Origin: Xylanibacter ruminicola Ga6B6
GTDB taxonomy: Bacteria > Bacteroidota > Bacteroidia > Bacteroidales > Bacteroidaceae
Length of the DNA stretch: 64,000 nucleotides
Direction: 5' to 3'
NCBI RefSeq assembly: GCF_000687715.1
Contig: NZ_JHXD01000017.1
Coordinates: 1 to 64,000 of the forward strand
Below the pieces are notes generated by a model. The model had not been told where the DNA came from, did no database searches, and saw only the letters and a program-made list of their open reading frames with translations. A program made the translations under genes and the position numbers. Every line of letters begins with the position of its first letter. Within the stretch, counting starts at the first letter, position 1. Below are positions 51,449 through 60,974 of this stretch, piece after piece.

Positions 51449-53302
51449 ATGATGAGAAAATTTAGATCTATATATATAATAGGTGTAATAATCACCCTTA
51501 CCATGCTCACAGCTTGTGGTGGTAAGGGCAGTGAAAAACAGAGCAATTTTCCCACAAAGAGGATTTCTACACGTGGCGACAGCATTGCACTGGCTGCCAG
51601 GTTTACAGGCGACTTTGAGCATTTCCTGACTGTTACCGATAGTCTGGCTGCCGTTGGCGAACTCTCGCCAATACGTGCCGATGGCTATCGTGGCGTAGCT
51701 TATTTTCAGATGGGACAGATGGAAAAGTGCATTGAGTGCTTCCGTCGTGTAGTGGCCATCGAGAATCCTCCTGCCGAGGATTTCTGGGATTATATCCATG
51801 CCGGAACCAACCTCGTTATCATGCTTACAACCGATCGCGACTACGATAATGCCATGCGTACCGCCCTCCGCCTGATTGATAAGCTAAAGCAGGTAGACAC
51901 TCCATACCGTCCTGGCGAATTGCAGACGCTTTACTTGAGTCTTGGCGACACACAGATGATGCTTGAACGGCATAAAGAGGCTGCCCAAAGCTACGACGAA
52001 GCTTATAAGTGGGTATTACAAACGCAAAACGATTCTACAAACCGTCCGATAGCAGCCAGCATTGAGACCCTCGAGAATATCGCCGTTACACATCTCCATC
52101 ATAAAATGGACGAGGCAGGCATATGGGTTGACCGTATGGACTCACTGGTTACCATCTACGAGCAGCAACCCAAACCAATTGAGAAAGAGGTAAAAACACT
52201 GCGTGCCTTGGTATATCTGCACCGTGCACAGGTATGCCAAATGCGCGGAAAAGTGGTCGATGCCTACCGCTATTATGCCGACTATTCAAGTACCGACTTT
52301 GGCCAGAGTATTGAAGGTCGCATCAATGGCTGCGATTATCTGGTCGCAGCCCATCGCTATTCCGAGGCTTCGGATAACTATACGCATTTAGACCAGTTTA
52401 TTAAGGACTGGGGCTATGATTACGACTTGGAGACCATTGGCAGAAACCTACTACCCAAGTTGCGCGCTAACTATAATGCTGGCCGAAAGGACTCTGCCCT
52501 TCGTGTAGCCATGCAGATAGCCGAGGTTTACGACTCGGCCCTTGTTTGCCAGAAGCGTAGCGAATCTGCCGAACTGGCCACCATCTACGACACACAAGGC
52601 AAAGAGCGTCAAATAGCAGAGCAACGCGCCCAGAACCGATTCGTAACAACCATCAGCATTGCCGTCACAACAGCAGCACTACTTATTCTGGCCTTCGGTC
52701 TCTATACCTTCCTACAGTGGCGCATCACCCAGCGACGTAACCGCATTCTAGCCCAACAGATTACTCAGGCCGTAGAGTATAAGGAAAAATATAGGGAACT
52801 GAAAGCCGCCACCCGCGCTGCCGAAACAGCGAAAATTGTAGAAGCAACAAAAGCCCCAGAACCACCAATTGAGAAAGCACCAGAGCCTGTGGCTGTTACC
52901 GAGGTCGAAGTCCCCAAAAAGGAAAACGTTGGAGCAAGCATCAGTATCTCCGACTGTACCACGATAACCGACGAACAGTTGTTCCTTTTCCTGCGGGATC
53001 TGATTGAAAACGAAAAACTGTTCCTACAGCCCGACTTTGGCCGACAGTCACTTATCGATCGTACCGGTCTGTCGAAGGAACGTATTGGCGCCGCTTTCTC
53101 GCAGGGAAGCAATAGTGTTTCGTTACCAGCCTACGTCCGCGAATTACGTCTCGATTATGCAGTATGTCTGATGAACAGCCAGCCCGAATTGAACGTTGAG
53201 CAGGTAAGTCAGGCCAGTGGATTTACCAGCGCCGACACCTTTACCCGTAATTTCCGCACCAAATATGGCATGACGCCAACTACCTATAAACAAACCATTT
53301 AG
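51449..53302 (+). CDS. Membrane TPR sensor with AraC-type DNA-binding domain
   Basis: The start is at 51449 or 51452. The protein (617 residues) has a lipoprotein-like N-terminal signal (TMLTACGGKG), a long TPR-rich periplasmic region (about 30-390), a membrane helix (about 397-420), a coiled/charged linker with many E, P and A, and a C-terminal AraC helix-turn-helix domain (about 520-617). The latter has LRLDYAVCLMNSQPELNVEQVSQASGF and FTRNFRTKYGMTPTTYKQ. It would sense an envelope signal and bind DNA directly from the membrane. Two mirror-image promoter modules lie on either side of its gene, so it probably controls both and perhaps itself. Confidence 0.85.
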   Translation: MMRKFRSIYIIGVIITLTMLTACGGKGSEKQSNFPTKRISTRGDSIALAARFTGDFEHFLTVTDSLAAVGELSPIRADGYRGVAYFQMGQMEKCIECFRRVVAIENPPAEDFWDYIHAGTNLVIMLTTDRDYDNAMRTALRLIDKLKQVDTPYRPGELQTLYLSLGDTQMMLERHKEAAQSYDEAYKWVLQTQNDSTNRPIAASIETLENIAVTHLHHKMDEAGIWVDRMDSLVTIYEQQPKPIEKEVKTLRALVYLHRAQVCQMRGKVVDAYRYYADYSSTDFGQSIEGRINGCDYLVAAHRYSEASDNYTHLDQFIKDWGYDYDLETIGRNLLPKLRANYNAGRKDSALRVAMQIAEVYDSALVCQKRSESAELATIYDTQGKERQIAEQRAQNRFVTTISIAVTTAALLILAFGLYTFLQWRITQRRNRILAQQITQAVEYKEKYRELKAATRAAETAKIVEATKAPEPPIEKAPEPVAVTEVEVPKKENVGASISISDCTTITDEQLFLFLRDLIENEKLFLQPDFGRQSLIDRTGLSKERIGAAFSQGSNSVSLPAYVRELRLDYAVCLMNSQPELNVEQVSQASGFTSADTFTRNFRTKYGMTPTTYKQTI

Positions 53303-53316
53303 CACGAATAATAACA

Positions 53317-53353
53317 TCCGACCATTTGTCTGAAACCATCCGACTATTTGTCT
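53317..53353 (+). promoter_or_regulatory. Two regulator sites upstream of the small-peptide operon
   Basis: TCCGACCATTTGTCT (53317-53331) and TCCGACTATTTGTCT (53339-53353) are direct repeats 22 bases apart, the reverse complement of the array at 51254. The second ends 29 bases before the -7 box at 53383, exactly as on the other side. Confidence 0.78.
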
Positions 53354-53359
53354 GTGCTC

Positions 53360-53390
53360 TTGTGGATATAGTTTTTTTGTTCTATCTTTG
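53360..53390 (+). promoter_or_regulatory. Promoter of the small-peptide/phosphatase operon
   Basis: TTG (53360-53362), exactly 20 bases, then TATCTTTG (53383-53390) and CA. The spacer is nearly the same as that of the small-RNA promoter. Confidence 0.85.
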
Positions 53391-53422
53391 CACTAGAAAT
53401 TAAAAATAAAAGTTATAAAAGT

Positions 53423-53524
53423 ATGGAAACAAATCTAATTATCCTGATGGCATTCGCATTAATAGTGTTAGCAATGATTGTAAGATTGTGGGTACTCGAC
53501 ATGAGCCACAATGGAAAACTGTAA
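53423..53524 (+). CDS. 33-residue small membrane protein (paralog A)
   Basis: An ATG 32 bases after the -7 box opens a 33-residue frame: METNLIILMAFALIVLAMIV, then RLWVLDMSHNGKL. It is one hydrophobic helix with a short polar C-terminus ending in a VLDMSHN motif. A similar frame follows 11 bases downstream, with the same helix and motif, which supports both as real genes. No known family is recognised. It is probably an inner-membrane peptide. Confidence 0.65.
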   Translation: METNLIILMAFALIVLAMIVRLWVLDMSHNGKL

Positions 53525-53535
53525 TGGTATAAAAC

Positions 53536-53631
53536 ATGGAAATAGCGCTGATAGTTCTGTTAGTCGTCGCCGTGGTATTATTTATCCTGGTGGTAAAAAT
53601 GTTGGTGCTCGACATGACTAACAATGAATAA
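53536..53631 (+). CDS. 31-residue small membrane protein (paralog B)
   Basis: The frame encodes MEIALIVLLVVAVVLFILVV, then KMLVLDMTNNE: a helix and VLDMTNN motif paralogous to the preceding peptide. Its stop overlaps the possible ATG of the next gene at 53624. Position and paralogy argue that the pair is translated. Confidence 0.65.
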   Translation: MEIALIVLLVVAVVLFILVVKMLVLDMTNNE

Positions 53632-53647
53632 TAATACTATAGTCAAG

Positions 53648-55057
53648 ATGAAAAAATTCTTTTTAATGGTAGTAGCTGCCATGACAGCAACAATCAATGC
53701 ACAGGCACAGACAAAGCGATCGGTCGACTTCAAAGCTAAGTATCAGCTGAAGGAGGTAGTAGTGATGAGTCGCCATAACATCCGCTCGCCATTGGTGTCG
53801 GGCGGTGCTACCTATATGCGAGTAACGCCTTATGAATGGTTTAAGTGGACATCGCCAGGCAGTCAGTTATCACTGCGTGGCGGCGTGCTTGAAACAGAGA
53901 TGGGACAGTTTTTCCGCAAATGGTTGGTAGGCGAAGGACTGCTGCCCGACAACTACCGTCCCGATGGCGACGATGTACTGTTCTATGCCAACTCTCGCCA
54001 GCGCACATTTGCCACAGCCAAGTATTTCTCTGCCGGATTCCTGCCCTTCGCCAACGTTGAGATTAAGCACAAGTACGAGGAGGACAAGATGGATCCCTTG
54101 TTTACGCCACAGTTCACAAAGATGAACGATGCCTACCGTCAGCAGGTTCTCGCCGAGATAAACGCCATGCACAATGGTCCACAAGCATGGATGCAGTCTG
54201 TCCAGCCCACACTAACGCTAGTGGAGGAAATCATTGACATGGCGCACTCACCAGCAGCGCAGAACGACACAACACACTTCTGGTACGATGATACGCAGTT
54301 TACGTTAGAAAAGGGCGACGAACCGAAGATGACTGGCGGCTTTAAGTTGGCCAACAGCGTAGCCGACGCTCTGGTACTGCAATGCTACGAGAGCGAGAGC
54401 ATGTCGGCCTTCGGCCATGAGTTAACCCAGGAACAATGGCGAGCCATCTGCGGCATCAAGGAAGTGTACGACAATTTGCTCTTCACAACTCACAGTGCTG
54501 CAGTAAACCTGGCCTACCCGTTAGTAAGCCGTATCCGTGAAGAACTGCACCATGACGGACGTAAGTTCACGTTCCTCTGTGGTCACGACAGCAATCTGGC
54601 TAGCATCGGTGCAGCCTTACGTCTCGTATATCCAGAAACCGAGCAGGCTCTGGAACTTCATACCCCCATCGGTTCTAAACTCGTATTTGAGAAGTGGAGC
54701 AACGGTACAGATGAGTACGTTGCCATCAATCTGGTATATCAGGCCGTCAGTCAGCTACAGAACCGCACATTGCTTTCTGTCGAAGAGCCGCCTATGATTC
54801 TCCCTGTCACCATCGAAGGACTGACGACCAATAGTGATGGACTCTATCGTCTGTCAGATCTCGATGCCCGCATGGCCGAAACAATGACGGAATACGATGC
54901 CATCAAAGACACCGAGACTTCCGCCATCCCAGCTCCTGCCACCACCATTCCCTCCGGCTCTGCCCGTTCCTACACACTCAGCGGAACCCTGGCTTCTAAA
55001 AGTTACCGAGGAATCGTTATCGAACAAGGCCATAAGACCGCAAGAACAAAATACTAG
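53648..55057 (+). CDS. Histidine acid phosphatase (Agp/phytase-like)
   Basis: The start at 53648 (MKKFFLMVVAAMTATINAQAQ) gives a signal peptide; an earlier ATG at 53624 adds eight residues and overlaps the small peptide gene. The protein (469 residues) has the RHxxRxP motif as RHNIRSP, closer to glucose-1-phosphatase Agp than to phytase AppA, and the C-terminal HD motif as CGHDSNLAS. It is periplasmic or secreted and releases phosphate from sugar phosphates or inositol phosphates. The tail (YTLSGTLASKSYRGIVIEQG) resembles C-terminal domains of Prevotella secreted proteins. It is the last gene in the regulator-controlled unit. Confidence 0.88.
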   Translation: MKKFFLMVVAAMTATINAQAQTKRSVDFKAKYQLKEVVVMSRHNIRSPLVSGGATYMRVTPYEWFKWTSPGSQLSLRGGVLETEMGQFFRKWLVGEGLLPDNYRPDGDDVLFYANSRQRTFATAKYFSAGFLPFANVEIKHKYEEDKMDPLFTPQFTKMNDAYRQQVLAEINAMHNGPQAWMQSVQPTLTLVEEIIDMAHSPAAQNDTTHFWYDDTQFTLEKGDEPKMTGGFKLANSVADALVLQCYESESMSAFGHELTQEQWRAICGIKEVYDNLLFTTHSAAVNLAYPLVSRIREELHHDGRKFTFLCGHDSNLASIGAALRLVYPETEQALELHTPIGSKLVFEKWSNGTDEYVAINLVYQAVSQLQNRTLLSVEEPPMILPVTIEGLTTNSDGLYRLSDLDARMAETMTEYDAIKDTETSAIPAPATTIPSGSARSYTLSGTLASKSYRGIVIEQGHKTARTKY

Positions 55058-55098
55058 TTTTTAAGTATTGCACACCCTACCAATAAGTATTATCTTTG
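55058..55098 (+). promoter_or_regulatory. Promoter of the TonB/M16 operon, extended -33 motif
   Basis: TTTTTAAGTATTG with TTG at 55068-55070, exactly 20 bases, then TATCTTTG (55091-55098). The -33 region matches those at 41931 and 47701. Confidence 0.75.
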
Positions 55099-55123
55099 CA
55101 TTTGAATAAAATGATGTATTTGA

Positions 55124-57853
55124 ATGCAAAGATGTTTCTTGTTGATGATAGCAGTAGTGATACTGCAAAGTATTAATGCTCAGGGCGTTTTAAAAGGTCT
55201 GGTAACTGATAAGGATACACACGAACCTATTATTGGAGCTACAATTACAGATGCCGTAAAGCGTAAGCCACTTACAGTGACTAACGCTGATGGTTGCTTT
55301 GTCATACCTAAAAAAGGGGATGCGCAACATTCTGCGCAACAAATCAAGATAACCTACATAGGTTATAAACCACTGACAGTAAAAGCTACTGCCAATGGCC
55401 ACTACGAACTGGAGGCCGAGATTAGTAAGTTGGGCGAAGTGGTAGTAACGGCTCAAGAGAGTCGTGGCCTTACCAGTGCCTCGAAGATTGAAAAGCACGC
55501 GATGGAACACCTGCAGCCATCAAGCTTTGCCGATTTACTGGAACTGTTACCAGGTGGCAGCAGCAAAGATCCCGTACTGAGCGCAAACAACAACATCCGA
55601 CTACGCGAAGCCAGTCCACAGGGCACAAACTATGCCACCTCGTCGTTGGGCACCAGTTTTCTGGTAGATGGTGCACGCATATCTACCAACGCTAACATGC
55701 AGCAGGTAAGTGGCGCTTGGGAGAGCGCCTCAACCAATCGCGAGAACACCAACGCAGGTGTTGACATGCGAACCATCTCGACCGACGACATCGAAAGTGT
55801 AGAGATTATACGAGGCATCCCCTCGGTAGAATATGGCGACCTGACCAGCGGACTGGTAAAGATAGAGCGCCGTCGTGGTGGACACGACCTCCAGGCACGA
55901 CTGAAATCGGATATGGGTTCTAAGTTGTTCTATCTGGCAAAAGCCTTTGAGTGGACCAACCATACAACGTTAAACCTGAGCGCCGACTATCTGGACTCGA
56001 AAGCCGACCCACGTAACTCCTTAAACAACTACAGTCGCCTTACCCTCTCGGCACGTATGGGTCATACCTGGCAACGCGCCCATCACGACCTGCTGCTAAC
56101 AACAAATGTAGACTACACTGGCTCGTTCGACGGCGAGAAGCAAGATCCCGACTTGAACAAAGGCGCTATCGACATCTATAAGTCGAACTACAATCGCATC
56201 GCCACATCGGCCAAACTGCAACTCCAGATGCATCGTCCCGTATGGCTGAAGAGCGCCGAGATGATGGCATCCGCCTCGTACGAGCACAACACGATAGAAC
56301 GCACCAAAACAGTAAGCCTGCAGAGTATGACTGGTGCCGTTCTGAATACCAACGAAGGCGAATACGATGCCCTGATACTGCCATACTCCTACGAAGCCTC
56401 ACAGCAAGTAGATGGCAAGCCACTAAACGTGTTCATAAAGCTAAATGCCCGTTTGCAGATTCCAAGTCGTAAGATAGCCAATACCCTGTTGATAGGTGCC
56501 GACTGGAATATGGACAAGAACTACGGACATGGACAGGTGTTCGATCCTGAGCGCCCCGTTTATCCTACGGCACAGATACGCATGCGCAGTCTGAGTGAGA
56601 AGCCAGCTAACCACACCCTATCAGTCTATGCCGAGGAGAAAGCTACGCTGCCCTTAGGCAGTTGCCAGTTGGAACTGATGGCTGGTGTACGCGCTCTGCA
56701 AATGCTGAACCTGCCTGCCGACTACACGATGCATAGCCACTGGTATCTGGATCCACGAGCCAATGTCGGGTTCACATTCCCACGTTTCATTTTGTTTGGT
56801 CAGCCCTCGTTTGTGCGTATCTCTGGCGGTATCGGACAGCATACCAAGATGCCTACCATCGATCAGCTGTTCCCCGATCCTGCCTATATCGATCTATTGC
56901 AGCTGAAGTACTATAATATTGATCCTCAGAAAAGTCGAATCAATCAGGTAACGTATATCATTCCTGGCACCAACGCGACTTTAGCGGCAGCACGCAACCT
57001 GAAGTGGGAGTTGACTGGCGATTTGAACATAGGCGGCAACCGCTTAACGGCAACCTATTTCAAAGAGAACATGACATCAGGTTTCCGCAGCGAAACCAAC
57101 TTCGAAGCCTATACTTATAAAAAATACGATGCCAGCGGTGTTGATGCCTCTACATTAATAGCACCACCAACACTCGACGATATGCCCTACGAACAACTGA
57201 CAGAGCTTTGCGCCTACACACATTACGCCAACGGCAGTCAGACCAAGAAGGAAGGTGTAGAACTCACGTTCGCCTCTAAGCGTATCCCACGACTCTACAC
57301 GCGTCTTACCATCACCGGTGCCTGGTTCCGCACCACCTATCGTAACTCGCAACTCATCATGGAGCGCCCCAGTGTGGTAGTTGGCAACAGCCGACTGCAG
57401 TATGTGGGATTGTACAAAGACCAGGAAGGCATTGTAAACGAGATGGCTAACACCAATTTTATGTTTGATACCGATGTACCTAAACTGCGACTGGGCTTCT
57501 CTGTTTCGGCCCAATGCCAATGGTACACCTCTACACAGCGCGATGCCATCAGTAGCGAACCTGATGCTTATATGGATTCGCAAGGCATTATCCACGAGTG
57601 GACTGAAGCATGTGCTCAGGATGCCTACCTGAAGTGGCTGGTTCGTACATCAACCAACTACACCAAGAGCACCGTACCGTTTGCCATGAATCTGAACCTG
57701 AAGATTACCAAAAAACTGCTGAACGACAGGCTGAAGTTAGCCTTGTTCTGCAACAGAATCTGGGATTACTCACCTAGCTACGAAAGCTACGGCAAGACCA
57801 TTCGTAGACATACAAAACCCTATTTCGGACTTGAGATGAATGTAAAGATATGA
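55124..57853 (+). CDS. TonB-dependent receptor of a protein/peptide uptake-type operon
   Basis: The protein (909 residues) has a signal peptide (to about INAQG), a CarboxypepD_reg-like domain (about 20-105; LKGLVTDKDTHEPIIGATI), a TonB-box-like LGEVVVTAQES, a plug (about 125-250; VEIIRGIPSVEYGDLTSGLVKI) and a barrel ending in YFGLEMNVKI. No SusD gene accompanies it. A small lipoprotein, beta-barrel, DUF4876-like lipoprotein and M16 protease follow, which suggests import of a protein- or peptide-bound nutrient. It overlaps the next gene by 4 bases. Confidence 0.9.
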   Translation: MQRCFLLMIAVVILQSINAQGVLKGLVTDKDTHEPIIGATITDAVKRKPLTVTNADGCFVIPKKGDAQHSAQQIKITYIGYKPLTVKATANGHYELEAEISKLGEVVVTAQESRGLTSASKIEKHAMEHLQPSSFADLLELLPGGSSKDPVLSANNNIRLREASPQGTNYATSSLGTSFLVDGARISTNANMQQVSGAWESASTNRENTNAGVDMRTISTDDIESVEIIRGIPSVEYGDLTSGLVKIERRRGGHDLQARLKSDMGSKLFYLAKAFEWTNHTTLNLSADYLDSKADPRNSLNNYSRLTLSARMGHTWQRAHHDLLLTTNVDYTGSFDGEKQDPDLNKGAIDIYKSNYNRIATSAKLQLQMHRPVWLKSAEMMASASYEHNTIERTKTVSLQSMTGAVLNTNEGEYDALILPYSYEASQQVDGKPLNVFIKLNARLQIPSRKIANTLLIGADWNMDKNYGHGQVFDPERPVYPTAQIRMRSLSEKPANHTLSVYAEEKATLPLGSCQLELMAGVRALQMLNLPADYTMHSHWYLDPRANVGFTFPRFILFGQPSFVRISGGIGQHTKMPTIDQLFPDPAYIDLLQLKYYNIDPQKSRINQVTYIIPGTNATLAAARNLKWELTGDLNIGGNRLTATYFKENMTSGFRSETNFEAYTYKKYDASGVDASTLIAPPTLDDMPYEQLTELCAYTHYANGSQTKKEGVELTFASKRIPRLYTRLTITGAWFRTTYRNSQLIMERPSVVVGNSRLQYVGLYKDQEGIVNEMANTNFMFDTDVPKLRLGFSVSAQCQWYTSTQRDAISSEPDAYMDSQGIIHEWTEACAQDAYLKWLVRTSTNYTKSTVPFAMNLNLKITKKLLNDRLKLALFCNRIWDYSPSYESYGKTIRRHTKPYFGLEMNVKI

Positions 57854-58230
57854 AGAAACTGTTGATGATACTTACATGCTGTATGACATTGGCATTAACA
57901 GCCTGTCATCAGGACAACGACGATTATATGACGTTGGCTACTATCCAACTGGATGGTGGCAGCGACGTGACTATTGAGCGCGTACAGGCGATGGCCCACC
58001 TCACCAATCTGAACACGAAACACGTAGTTAGCACTGCCGACTTTACTGGTGCTCAGGTGCAGATAGAACTGCTGCGCGGTGCCTATCAGGTCAGCATCGA
58101 AGGAGTGCTGAGCTATACCGACCAGACCGGCAACAAACGCATCCGTTCGTTTCGTGCCGTAAGCGACTATGTAGAGCTGGTAGGAACAGGTACCAGCAAG
58201 GCAACCATCAACATTATATACCTGGATTAA
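57850..58230 (+). CDS. Small conserved lipoprotein of the TonB/M16 operon
   Basis: The protein (126 residues) has a lipoprotein signal (MTLALTACHQ, lipid cysteine C19) and a predicted beta-sandwich (ATIQLDGGSDVTIERVQAMAHLTNLN, GAYQVSIEGVLSYTD). It overlaps the TonB gene (ATGA) and lies 2 bases before the next gene. Its function is not recognised; position suggests a surface accessory subunit of the receptor. Confidence 0.72.
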   Translation: MKKLLMILTCCMTLALTACHQDNDDYMTLATIQLDGGSDVTIERVQAMAHLTNLNTKHVVSTADFTGAQVQIELLRGAYQVSIEGVLSYTDQTGNKRIRSFRAVSDYVELVGTGTSKATINIIYLD

Positions 58231-58232
58231 AC

Positions 58233-59732
58233 ATGAAAAATAATATCTTTACCATATTGGCGCTGCTATGCGCACTGATACCTGCAGAGGCTGCCACCAC
58301 CGATACAGCCTATGTGGAACGCCACTCGCTATGGCGACAAACCTATAGCGAAGCACTGCAAAACCCTGCACTGATGACGCATGCCTATCTGAAACCCTTT
58401 ACAGAGTTGAGCTTGCAATGCGACTATCGCCATCAAAGCGAGGCATTCCAAATTGAACAGGGCACAGGCTACTTGAAGCCCGAACTGGCAGCCCAATCGT
58501 ATATCCGCCTCACACCCTCATCGGTAGTATGGGGCCAGGCATCATACGGCAATGGCATGCAGTATCATCAGGTATATAATAATGTGGCCGATTTCGACCT
58601 ACTCTATCCCGATGTGATTGCCGACAGTCTGGGAGGCGATACCCACCGCGAACGGTATTATTTTGCTGGTGGCTATGCTGTCGAGAAAGGGAACTGGCAA
58701 TTAGGCGGCGAACTGAAGTTTCGTGCCGAACAGGATTATCGTACATACGACCCACGTATGCGTAGCATCGTTTCCGACCTGACACTGAAGGCTGGAGCAG
58801 CCCGCCAAATAGGCATCTATCATCTTGGCTTGGCACTCGAAGGGAACATCTACCGTCAGACTGCCGATATCGATTTCTATGGCGAACAGAACGGAATGGG
58901 CGAGCTGCAGATGACAGGATTAGGTACTAACTATACCCGTTTTTCAGGTTCTAACCGCGACATTTTCTACGAAGGTAAAGGTGGAGCGATAACCTTCGAT
59001 CTGCAACCTCTTACCACAAGTGGTTGGATGCTTCATCTCAGTCATGCATTACACCAGTACGAGCGTCTGTTGGATGAGTATAACTCGTTACCGCTTACTA
59101 CCCTTTATCGCCAGCAGAACCGCTTGACGGTAGGTTGGCGCAAGCAGTCGGATACTAACGAAAAGGCCCTGATATTACATGCCGATTACGACAAACGTGC
59201 CAGCGATGAGCATGTGGCAGGCACATCGTCGGGACAGGAATATCCCATACTTACCCAGCTTACTATGTATCGTCAGCATCGCTGGGATGTGGGCGCTACT
59301 GCCCTTTACGGCTATCGTGTCTGGCACCTGCAACTACGTGCCGGCTATCTGAGCCATCGTGAGCAATACGCCTATGTAGAACGCAAGATGAACTACAGTC
59401 GTGTGTATGGTGAGTTCACAGCGCAATGGCTCAAAGCCGTCAACGAATCATTGCGCTTGAATATCTATGCCAAAGGTGGCTATGCCGCCAATATCAACAG
59501 TAAGATTGTGATGCCCTATGCCAATATGGCGGCCAGCATCAAGGCCTATATCAATCACAATTACCGATATCAGAAGGCCAGCTACGCCCAGGCCCAGAGT
59601 GGTATCCGTGCAGATTATCAACCCGCTACATGGTCGGTTGGCTTATATGGTCAGTTGGCAACTGCCTGGCAGTTCTGCAGCGAAGGCGAGCATGAGGCCA
59701 ATCTGCACGTATCGTTAGGAATTATGTTTTAA
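58233..59732 (+). CDS. Outer-membrane beta-barrel protein (DUF6850-like)
   Basis: The protein (499 residues) has a signal peptide (to about PAEAATTD) and alternating polar/nonpolar strands over the whole length, ending in NLHVSLGIMF, as in outer-membrane barrels. It resembles the DUF6850 family found in similar TonB/M16 operons of Bacteroidetes. Its function is unknown; it may form a second pore for the same substrate. Confidence 0.72.
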   Translation: MKNNIFTILALLCALIPAEAATTDTAYVERHSLWRQTYSEALQNPALMTHAYLKPFTELSLQCDYRHQSEAFQIEQGTGYLKPELAAQSYIRLTPSSVVWGQASYGNGMQYHQVYNNVADFDLLYPDVIADSLGGDTHRERYYFAGGYAVEKGNWQLGGELKFRAEQDYRTYDPRMRSIVSDLTLKAGAARQIGIYHLGLALEGNIYRQTADIDFYGEQNGMGELQMTGLGTNYTRFSGSNRDIFYEGKGGAITFDLQPLTTSGWMLHLSHALHQYERLLDEYNSLPLTTLYRQQNRLTVGWRKQSDTNEKALILHADYDKRASDEHVAGTSSGQEYPILTQLTMYRQHRWDVGATALYGYRVWHLQLRAGYLSHREQYAYVERKMNYSRVYGEFTAQWLKAVNESLRLNIYAKGGYAANINSKIVMPYANMAASIKAYINHNYRYQKASYAQAQSGIRADYQPATWSVGLYGQLATAWQFCSEGEHEANLHVSLGIMF

Positions 59733-59750
59733 TTATCAAATAGCTAAGAA

Positions 59751-60968
59751 ATGAAAAAGAATGTATTTTTGAGTATGATGCTCATGGCTGCAAGTATGGT
59801 ATTCGTAGCTTGTAGCAGCGACGACGCTCCTTACGTTGTTGAGAATGGTATAGTAACCATCGAGATGCCTATCAACGTTAGTAATGTAGTGCTGAACAGT
59901 TTTGAGGGTACAGCCACCAACGTACAGAGTGGCGAAGTAACCACATTGGCTACTCCTGTAAAGGACGGCGACAACTACGTGATCACCATCCCCAGTCTGA
60001 CTGAGGGAAAGTACAACCTCACCGCCAAAGGAAATATCTCGTTTGTAAAGGATGGTGTGGCTGGTACTACCGATTTCGAGGTATCTTCGAACGATGTTGC
60101 TCTGAACGAGACCTCAACAACAGCCAAGCTGGTAGTCAGCTCGTTCAAAGCCGAAGGTGGATTCGTTTTCTCTGAGATATGTACCACCGGTACACTGAAG
60201 CCTGATAACAAGAATTACAACTACGATGCTTACTTCGTGATCACCAACAACAGCGACGTAGTGCTTTATGCCGACAGCATAGCCCTCATCGAGTCGCAGT
60301 ACCAGAGTGCCAGCTCAGGCTATCAGCCTTGGAGCCCAGATGTACGTCCATACGCCATCCCTGCAGGTGCAGTATTCATGATTCCAGGTAACGGTAAGGA
60401 TCACCCTGTAAAGCCCGGCGAAAGCATTGTAATTGCCAACAATGCCATGGATCATCGTACCGTCAACGAGAACTCATACGACCTGACTGGTGCCGATTTC
60501 GAGGTATATCTCGACAATGGCGGCAACAGCATGGATACCGATTACGATACGCCTAATCTGGAGTATATCTGGTGCTACACCAATACCATCTGGTTGCCTT
60601 CAGTACAGCAGAACCGCAGCTATGCCATCGCCCGCATGAAGGAGAATAAAGAAACCTTCCTGGCTAACCATAGCGAGACACCAACCTACACTGCAACAAC
60701 CGGAAAGGTAATGGAGAGCAAGCAGGTACAGATTCCTAACGAGTGGGTACTCGATGCCGTAAACCTGGGTACTGAGGACGATTTCGGTTGGTTTGTTATT
60801 TCCGAGACACTGGATGCTGGTTGGGTTGCTGGCCGCGCCAACTCAAAGGACACCACCCAGCGTGGAACTTCTATCAAGCGTAAGCAGGACTCTACAGGCA
60901 AGTATATCGACACCAACAATTCTACAAACGACATGGAGGCTCGTCAGGTGCCTTCGATGAAAAAGTAA
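59751..60968 (+). CDS. DUF4876-like lipoprotein
   Basis: The protein (405 residues) has a lipoprotein signal (MVFVACSSDD) and an N-terminal beta domain (about 25-130). A DUF4876-type domain follows with FSEICTTGTLKPDNKNYNYDAYFVI and YADSIALIESQ. This family accompanies TonB receptors and M16 peptidases in Bacteroidetes. It probably lies at the cell surface and binds the substrate. It ends 6 bases before the M16 gene. Confidence 0.8.
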   Translation: MKKNVFLSMMLMAASMVFVACSSDDAPYVVENGIVTIEMPINVSNVVLNSFEGTATNVQSGEVTTLATPVKDGDNYVITIPSLTEGKYNLTAKGNISFVKDGVAGTTDFEVSSNDVALNETSTTAKLVVSSFKAEGGFVFSEICTTGTLKPDNKNYNYDAYFVITNNSDVVLYADSIALIESQYQSASSGYQPWSPDVRPYAIPAGAVFMIPGNGKDHPVKPGESIVIANNAMDHRTVNENSYDLTGADFEVYLDNGGNSMDTDYDTPNLEYIWCYTNTIWLPSVQQNRSYAIARMKENKETFLANHSETPTYTATTGKVMESKQVQIPNEWVLDAVNLGTEDDFGWFVISETLDAGWVAGRANSKDTTQRGTSIKRKQDSTGKYIDTNNSTNDMEARQVPSMKK

Positions 60969-60974
60969 TTAACA

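Noticed and set aside
53624..53647. Upstream start for the histidine acid phosphatase
   Set aside because: It adds eight polar residues before a normal signal peptide and overlaps the stop of the small membrane peptide gene; the start at 53648 is better.
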